This document shows positions 59,752 through 64,000 of a stretch of DNA of 64,000 nucleotides, one piece after another (positions within the stretch are counted from its first letter, which is position 1; each line of letters begins with the position of its first letter). The translations under genes were made by a program, and so were the position numbers. The DNA comes from JABFSM01 sp052389555. Its GTDB lineage: Bacteria; Gemmatimonadota; Gemmatimonadetes; Gemmatimonadales; GWC2-71-9. The stretch lies in assembly GCA_052389555.1 (NCBI GenBank), contig JBQTHV010000172.1, positions 1 through 64,000 of the forward strand, in the 5' to 3' direction. Below the pieces are notes generated by a model. The model saw only the letters and a list, made by a program, of their open reading frames with translations. It was not told the origin of the DNA and did no database searches.

Positions 59752-61392
59752 CTAGTCTCGACGCTCCGGATCAAATAGGCTCTTCGGCTCTGCCACTTTC
59801 TTTAGCGCTCTGGGGGCTTGCTTGTACGTTCGTTCCGCTCCCGTGACGCGGGGATACGCGATTCCTTTCCCTGCCAGAAGCTCACCAACTGTGAGGAGCT
59901 GAAGCCGGGGGTATTTCTGTTGATCCCAGGGCGACAGGAAGAAACCCTGACCCGCAGCCCATGAACGCATCTGCTTGGTCGGTGCCTCCAAGCTGATAAG
60001 GGCTCCAATATCCGCCTTCTCCGGAGTCATCACCCCGGCCAAGTCTCGGACATGGCCGGCCTGGAGTTTCCCAGCTTTCACGGAGATGACGATGTGTCGA
60101 TCCTTTTCCGACCCGTCATGAAAGTAGAGCCGCCCATCAATGCCACGATCCGCCCCCTTCTTGATTGGGCCGCTTTGCCGCGCTCGGACTAAGCTCAGAG
60201 CCCATGCCTGGAACTGGTACGGATCATCGGCGGCCAACTTCGCCGCGCCATCCAATGTCGTGGGCTCCCCGATCACATCATATTTCATCGTATCGCCGTA
60301 GGCATCACGCAAGCGGCCCTTAATTAACCCGATTGCGAGATGGGTAATGTCAATGCCAATCCATCGCCGGCCGAGCTTTTGAGCGGCAGCAATCGTGGTG
60401 CCGCACCCGCAGAAGGGATCGAGTACAAGATCGCCTTTGTTGCTGCTGGCCTCGATGATCCGCTCTAGGAGCGCTTCGGGTTTCTGCGTTGGATAGCCGA
60501 GTCGTTCTGCGGCTCTGGAGTTAATCGGGTCTATGTCAGTCCAGACGTTTCCCATGAGGACGCCCGGCATCTCATCGAGGTACTTCTTGATCCTTGGCCG
60601 TTTGCTCTTCGAGTCGGGGTACCAGATGCGGCCCCCAGCATCCAGCTTGGCCATCGTCTCTTTCGAGTAGCGCCATCCGAGCGGAGGGGATGCATGGCCC
60701 TTCCATGTGTACATCATGTTCGGGCGCGGCTTAGGACTCGTCATGTTGTCCAGCATGTACCTACGGCCATCCGAGTCGGTGAACCGATACTTGTCCTCTA
60801 TATATTCCTGAGAATGAGGCTGATAGGGAGGATTCCAAGTCGGATCATCACCCTTCGCGTAGTGAAGAATGATGTCTGCCACAGGACTCCAACGCTTGGC
60901 ATCGCTGTGTGTGCCGGACCGCCTCCAGGTGATCTCGGCTAGGAAGTGATCCCCGCCGAAGATGGCATCCATCAGGAGCTTCAGGTAGTGGCTGGCGGTT
61001 GGGTCGCAGTGGAGATAGATCGAGCCAGTAGGCTTGAGGACCCTTCGCAGCTCGACCAACCTCGGAGCCATCATCGCCAAGTAGGCGAGCATGTCGTTCG
61101 CACCGAGGAAGGTCCGAAAGGCCCGCAGCACATCGGCGACCGAACCCCCAGCCTCTAGCGTGTCATCGTAGCTCTTGGATGCGACCTGATCCCAATGCCA
61201 GGTATCCTCAAAGGCCTGAATCTGAGCCGGCGCTTGCGATCCATCCTTGGCGGCGAATAGAACGTTATACGTCGCGTTCGAGTTGAATGGCGGATCGAGA
61301 TACACCAAGTCCACCGACTCTGGGTTGATGCATTCCCGGAGAACCTGAAGGTTGTCGCCGTAGAACAAGAGGTTCTCAGCCACTTGGGCCAT
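59752..61392 (-). CDS. Beta-class DNA methyltransferase fused to an Mrr-like nuclease domain
   Basis: 546 residues. N6/N4 methyltransferase (PF01555), beta order: catalytic DPPF at 33-36 (VYLDPPFNSNATYN) first, the target-recognition segment in the middle, SAM motif DPFCGCGTTIAAAQKLG near 325-340. From about 385 an Mrr-like PD-(D/E)xK domain: GADRGIDGRLYFHD (Asp419) and HIVISVKAGKLQAGHVRD (Lys439), with Ser instead of Gln/Glu two residues before the Lys. It could be a one-protein restriction-modification enzyme or a methylase with a degenerate nuclease. It ends 6 nt from the convergent terminase-like gene. Confidence 0.9.
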   Translation of the reverse strand: MAQVAENLLFYGDNLQVLRECINPESVDLVYLDPPFNSNATYNVLFAAKDGSQAPAQIQAFEDTWHWDQVASKSYDDTLEAGGSVADVLRAFRTFLGANDMLAYLAMMAPRLVELRRVLKPTGSIYLHCDPTASHYLKLLMDAIFGGDHFLAEITWRRSGTHSDAKRWSPVADIILHYAKGDDPTWNPPYQPHSQEYIEDKYRFTDSDGRRYMLDNMTSPKPRPNMMYTWKGHASPPLGWRYSKETMAKLDAGGRIWYPDSKSKRPRIKKYLDEMPGVLMGNVWTDIDPINSRAAERLGYPTQKPEALLERIIEASSNKGDLVLDPFCGCGTTIAAAQKLGRRWIGIDITHLAIGLIKGRLRDAYGDTMKYDVIGEPTTLDGAAKLAADDPYQFQAWALSLVRARQSGPIKKGADRGIDGRLYFHDGSEKDRHIVISVKAGKLQAGHVRDLAGVMTPEKADIGALISLEAPTKQMRSWAAGQGFFLSPWDQQKYPRLQLLTVGELLAGKGIAYPRVTGAERTYKQAPRALKKVAEPKSLFDPERRD

Positions 61393-61577
61393 TCGCTTGT
61401 CCGGGGAGAGAGCAGCACGCTCCGTATGAAATCAGGGCGGAAAAGTCAGGAGGCGCAAGGGTTCGGGTCGCTAAGGGTCCGGCAAATCCGAAAGCCGCTT
61501 TGCAAGTGCTGATTCATCCCCTAGCTTTCATGTAGCTGGCGATTCCTGCCAGGATTCGTAGCGAAGGAGGGATGGCG

Positions 61578-62312
61578 ATGAGCTTCATGGTTCGAGCCAT
61601 AGAGGACATCCGGCGTCAGCAAGAGATGTTGGGGCATCTTGACCCGATGATCCAGTTCTACCGCGATGAAGCCCAGAGAAGTCGCTTCGAGCAGGAGGAG
61701 CGTTGGCTTCGAGATGCCGAGATAATGCGGCACGGAGAGCTTCAGGCCGAAATGGCTCGAAAGGCGGAGCTTCAGGCCGAAGCGGCGAGGAGGACGGCTG
61801 TTGAGGCCGAAATGATTCGGCAAGCCCGTCGAGACGCTGAGGTTCAGGAGGCCGTCCGGCTTGAGGCTGAAGCCCGGAGATTCCAAGAACAGATCGAGAG
61901 TGAGCGATGGCTAGAACAGGAACGCCGGGCGGCAGAAGAGGCAAAGCTGAGGGAGCGCATCTTGAATCCGCTCGGGCTCTCCCCAGTCGGGCTGCATGCG
62001 CCTAGGCTTGGAGAGACAATCCAGGAGACACAGAACCAGGGCGGGAAAATCTTCGACACGGAACGGGAGGCGCGAGAAAGAGTCCTGACTGTCTCTACTC
62101 CTCCGCAGATACAGATACCTGATTGGATATTCGAGCGCCACCGGCCTCGCCGGGCTAAGCCAGTGTCGAAACCTATTCCAGCCCCGCAGGTTCAAACTCG
62201 GTGGCACCGATTCACTGCATTCGTTCAGCGCGAAGCGCATGAGCGCGGCGCAGTATGGGCCTTCTTCGGATTCCTACTCACTGCGCTCCTAACGATCATT
62301 GCCATGCTGTAG
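61578..62312 (+). CDS. Coiled-coil, tail-anchored hypothetical protein
   Basis: 244 residues from the ATG at 61578 (AAGGAGG 7 nt upstream; the ATG at 61572 abuts it). Residues about 30-125 are a long charged coiled coil with quasi-repeats of about 10-11 residues (GELQAEMARKAELQAEAARR). A basic linker (RHRPRRAKPVSKPIPAP) precedes a single C-terminal membrane helix (GAVWAFFGFLLTALLTIIAM). No family recognised. Divergent from the methyltransferase; first of four same-strand small genes. Confidence 0.65.
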   Translation: MSFMVRAIEDIRRQQEMLGHLDPMIQFYRDEAQRSRFEQEERWLRDAEIMRHGELQAEMARKAELQAEAARRTAVEAEMIRQARRDAEVQEAVRLEAEARRFQEQIESERWLEQERRAAEEAKLRERILNPLGLSPVGLHAPRLGETIQETQNQGGKIFDTEREARERVLTVSTPPQIQIPDWIFERHRPRRAKPVSKPIPAPQVQTRWHRFTAFVQREAHERGAVWAFFGFLLTALLTIIAML

Positions 62313-62319
62313 GGCGGCC

Positions 62320-62655
62320 ATGACTTCCCTGACCCCGAGGATTCCGCCAGAGCTGCCTTCGGACGAGCCGGAGGAGGAAGAGCAACTAGATACTAGCCCC
62401 TTCTTCGAGTACCTAAAGACCGCCCAAGGCCACGAGGTCGCTACTCGGCTTCTGACCATCTTGGAGGACGTGAAGAAAGCGGCGCTCTCCCATACCTCGA
62501 CTCTGGCGAAGCGAGAAACATGGTTCCATGTCGCCGTATTCTCAGTCGTCATCGGTGCGGCAGTAACCCTTGCGATCCTCGACAAGTTCAGTACGCCAGT
62601 AGGGATACTCTTAGGAACGCTCGTGGGGTACATCTTCGGGAAGAAGTCCGGCTAG
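62320..62655 (+). CDS. Small two-helix membrane protein
   Basis: 111 residues from the ATG at 62320; a TTG at 62299 is less likely. An acidic N-terminus (PSDEPEEEEQLDTSPFFEYL) and a helix (GHEVATRLLTILEDVKKAAL) are followed by two membrane segments (WFHVAVFSVVIGAAVTLAIL, GILLGTLVGYIFGKKSG) in a small hairpin. 8 nt after the previous gene and adjoining the next. Unknown function. Confidence 0.65.
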   Translation: MTSLTPRIPPELPSDEPEEEEQLDTSPFFEYLKTAQGHEVATRLLTILEDVKKAALSHTSTLAKRETWFHVAVFSVVIGAAVTLAILDKFSTPVGILLGTLVGYIFGKKSG

Positions 62656-63162
62656 ATGTCGGACCTTGGCATTGCCCTCTTGCCGTGGTTCACTGTCTTA
62701 GGCCTCGGAACAATCCTCGGCGCTTTCTTCCAAGCTCGCTTTCAGCAGCGCTCCAAGATTCAGCGGTTGGAGCACGATCTGAAGCAGAAGCGGTATCTCT
62801 GCATTCTCATTCTGATGCTTACCAAGCTCAACCCGGAGATAGGACTGAAGCGCGTTCATGCGATTCGACCTGACCTGAAGTCGCTCATGGACGTTGAGCA
62901 GGAGCTACAGACAGAACTGCTGAATGGAGTCATCTACGCTGGCAATGAGGTCCTGAAGACTCTCGCTCGCTTTCTGATGGAGCCCGACCAAAGCCGGTAC
63001 GTCGAAGTCGCCAATGCAATGCGTGGAGACCTGTGGGGGAAGAAGGCAAGAGTAACCGAAGATTTTCTGGAGCTTGCCGGTCTCTTTCCTGACCTGAAAC
63101 CTGCGCCTCTTCCTCCTCCAGCAAGACGCCGCGGCGTCATCCACCCAGGCATACAGGCTTAG
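62656..63162 (+). CDS. Hypothetical protein with N-terminal membrane helix
   Basis: 168 residues, starting directly after the previous stop. One N-terminal membrane helix (LLPWFTVLGLGTILGAFFQA), then a cytoplasmic helical region (IQRLEHDLKQKRYLCILILM, KSLMDVEQELQTELLNGVIY) and a Pro-rich tail (LKPAPLPPPARRRG). No family recognised. It is the third gene of the island cassette. Confidence 0.65.
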   Translation: MSDLGIALLPWFTVLGLGTILGAFFQARFQQRSKIQRLEHDLKQKRYLCILILMLTKLNPEIGLKRVHAIRPDLKSLMDVEQELQTELLNGVIYAGNEVLKTLARFLMEPDQSRYVEVANAMRGDLWGKKARVTEDFLELAGLFPDLKPAPLPPPARRRGVIHPGIQA

Positions 63163-63184
63163 GACCCTCCGAAAGGACGGGTAG

Positions 63185-63621
63185 ATGACGGAGCAGGACC
63201 TTGAACTCTACCGCAGGACAAGTACGCCTACTTCCTACTTGCGGCTGCGGCATCCGGCATAGCTTTCGCGGTTCGCTTAACATCAGACTCCATCTTGCAC
63301 TGGTCCCTAATCCCCATTGGAGCAGCAGTCCTCAGTTGGGGTTTGAGCTTCTACCACGGCTGCCAATACCTCCAGTACGTTCAGTCCCAGATGTTTGCCA
63401 ATGCGAACCTCCTCCTCGCTCAACGTGGAGAAGGCCCTGTTTCGGGAATGGAGCCTTGGAAGAGGCAGGCAGCCGTAGAGGGCATTAGCGCCGCAATGAA
63501 GAAGAATGAGGAGGCGACGAAGAGGCATTATTCGCGGCAATTTCGCTCCCTGGTTGCTGGTGCAGTTCTATTCGTCGCTTGGCACGGCCTCGCCATAGTC
63601 CTCCGGTCACTAGGTAACTGA
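63185..63621 (+). pseudogene. Small two- to three-helix membrane protein gene, frame broken near 63,215
   Basis: ATG at 63185 gives MTEQDLELYRRT and soon hits a stop. In another frame, DKYAYFLLAAAASGIAFAVR is followed by LTSDSILHWSLIPIGAAVLS, WGLSFYHGCQYLQYV and a last helix SLVAGAVLFVAWHGLAIVL. One inserted base in ACCGCAGGACAAG would join the two parts into one ~145-residue protein. Otherwise translation could start at an internal TTG at 63295. Fourth gene of the cassette. Confidence 0.5.
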
Positions 63622-63622
63622 C

Positions 63623-63997
63623 TTAGCGGCTCGGCTCGATTCCCTTCCGCCAGTAGTCAAGGCGAATCTCAGCGCGGGCGCACTTGTTGGGCTCGGCGCG
63701 CTCCGTCTCCAGCTCCGTGATGAGGCTGGTTAGAGCATCGGTTGTCAGCACTCGCCAAAGCCTGGATGAGTCGGGGTCCTGAATGGTGCCGAGCCGTATT
63801 AGCGACTCGGCACGTTTAGTCCTCCGTGCATACCGCTCCTCGCAGTCCTTTGCGATGGCTGCGGCCTGTGATGAATCAGCGCCGTACCACCAACCAGGGA
63901 AGTCACTGTTCGGTGGCGGTGCGGATGCGCTTGGCTTGACAACGATCCAGGTCAGAATGAGAAGCCATACGGCTACGCTGGCGACGATTACTCGCAT
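63623..63997 (-). CDS. Hypothetical secreted or membrane-anchored protein
   Basis: 124 residues, an uncleaved signal anchor or signal peptide (VIVASVAVWLLILTWIVV) and a small helical mature domain with two Cys (AIAKDCEERYARRTKRAESL, ERAEPNKCARAEIRLDY) that might form a disulfide. No family recognised. Convergent with the previous gene, 2 nt apart. The start is 3 nt from the window edge. Confidence 0.55.
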   Translation of the reverse strand: MRVIVASVAVWLLILTWIVVKPSASAPPPNSDFPGWWYGADSSQAAAIAKDCEERYARRTKRAESLIRLGTIQDPDSSRLWRVLTTDALTSLITELETERAEPNKCARAEIRLDYWRKGIEPSR

Positions 63998-64000
63998 GGT

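Larger units (their letters stand above)
58915..64000. mobile_element. Left part of a tRNA-Arg-integrated genomic island
   Basis: Starts at the tRNA fragment and continues beyond the window. It differs from the rest by lower G+C, no arrayed hairpins and no CCTAACCCG word that I could find. Content: terminase-small-like gene, methyltransferase-nuclease fusion and a set of small membrane proteins. No integrase is visible; by position it should lie outside the window near the intact tRNA. Confidence 0.7.

Overview
The window is high-GC DNA (roughly two thirds G+C by eye, falling to the mid-fifties after about 58,960) packed with bacterial genes on both strands. The gene content fits an environmental Gemmatimonadota-like bacterium: VPS10/sortilin-type Asp-box proteins, tandem exported amidohydrolases, 6-bladed beta-propeller lipoproteins, DUF4412, a VIT-VWA protein beside an ECF sigma factor, and DinB and YpdA proteins. 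This assignment is inferred from gene families. No rRNA or marker gene is present to prove it.

Layout. 1-6.9 kb: a decayed CapA-type gene at the left edge, a class C beta-lactamase-fold lipoprotein, a propeller lipoprotein, a DinB protein, a MATE exporter and an ArsR/AHSA1-type repressor pair. 7-10.4 kb: a pncA-nadE NAD salvage operon and a membrane protein. 10.6-20.4 kb: a 1,075-residue Asp-box protein, small lipoproteins, an M15 peptidase, an L,D-transpeptidase overlapping a rhodanese remnant, YHS and dodecin proteins, and a second propeller lipoprotein. 20.4-26 kb: a YpdA-type reductase, a VOC protein, a NagB/PIG-L fusion, and an arsR-arsM-arsC arsenic cluster without an efflux pump. 26-35.9 kb: an EamA transporter, an ATP-dependent DNA ligase, a VanX-like dipeptidase and three overlapping amidohydrolase genes. 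36-43 kb: DUF1015-serA-serC-sulfurtransferase, then icd. 43-47.7 kb: heme A synthase and a VIT-VWA/ECF sigma/anti-sigma operon. 47.9-48.5 kb: five tRNAs (His, Trp, Glu, Glu, Lys). 48.5-58.9 kb: DUF4412, galE, an aminotransferase, a response regulator with a HisKA-only partner, an M20 hydrolase, an APC permease, an amidinotransferase-fold protein, a PAP2 phosphatase and an AlaX editing protein.

From 58,915 the character changes. A 44-nt 3' fragment of a tRNA-Arg gene marks the apparent left end of an integrated island running off the right edge. The island carries a frameshifted terminase-small-subunit-like gene, a DNA methyltransferase fused to an Mrr-like nuclease domain, and several small predicted membrane or secreted proteins of unknown function.

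Two genome-scale patterns stand out. (1) Many intergenic gaps hold long hairpins whose two arms are head-to-tail arrays of a 7-14-nt unit. The unit differs between loci but matches between the arms of one locus. Several units carry stop codons, and the stop codons of flanking genes often lie inside the arms. Stop-free unit families also occur inside coding sequence, often in signal peptides or linkers. (2) The word CCTAACCCG (or its complement) recurs in both orientations, mostly inside genes and often forcing rare CTA or TTA leucine codons. I did not see it in the island.
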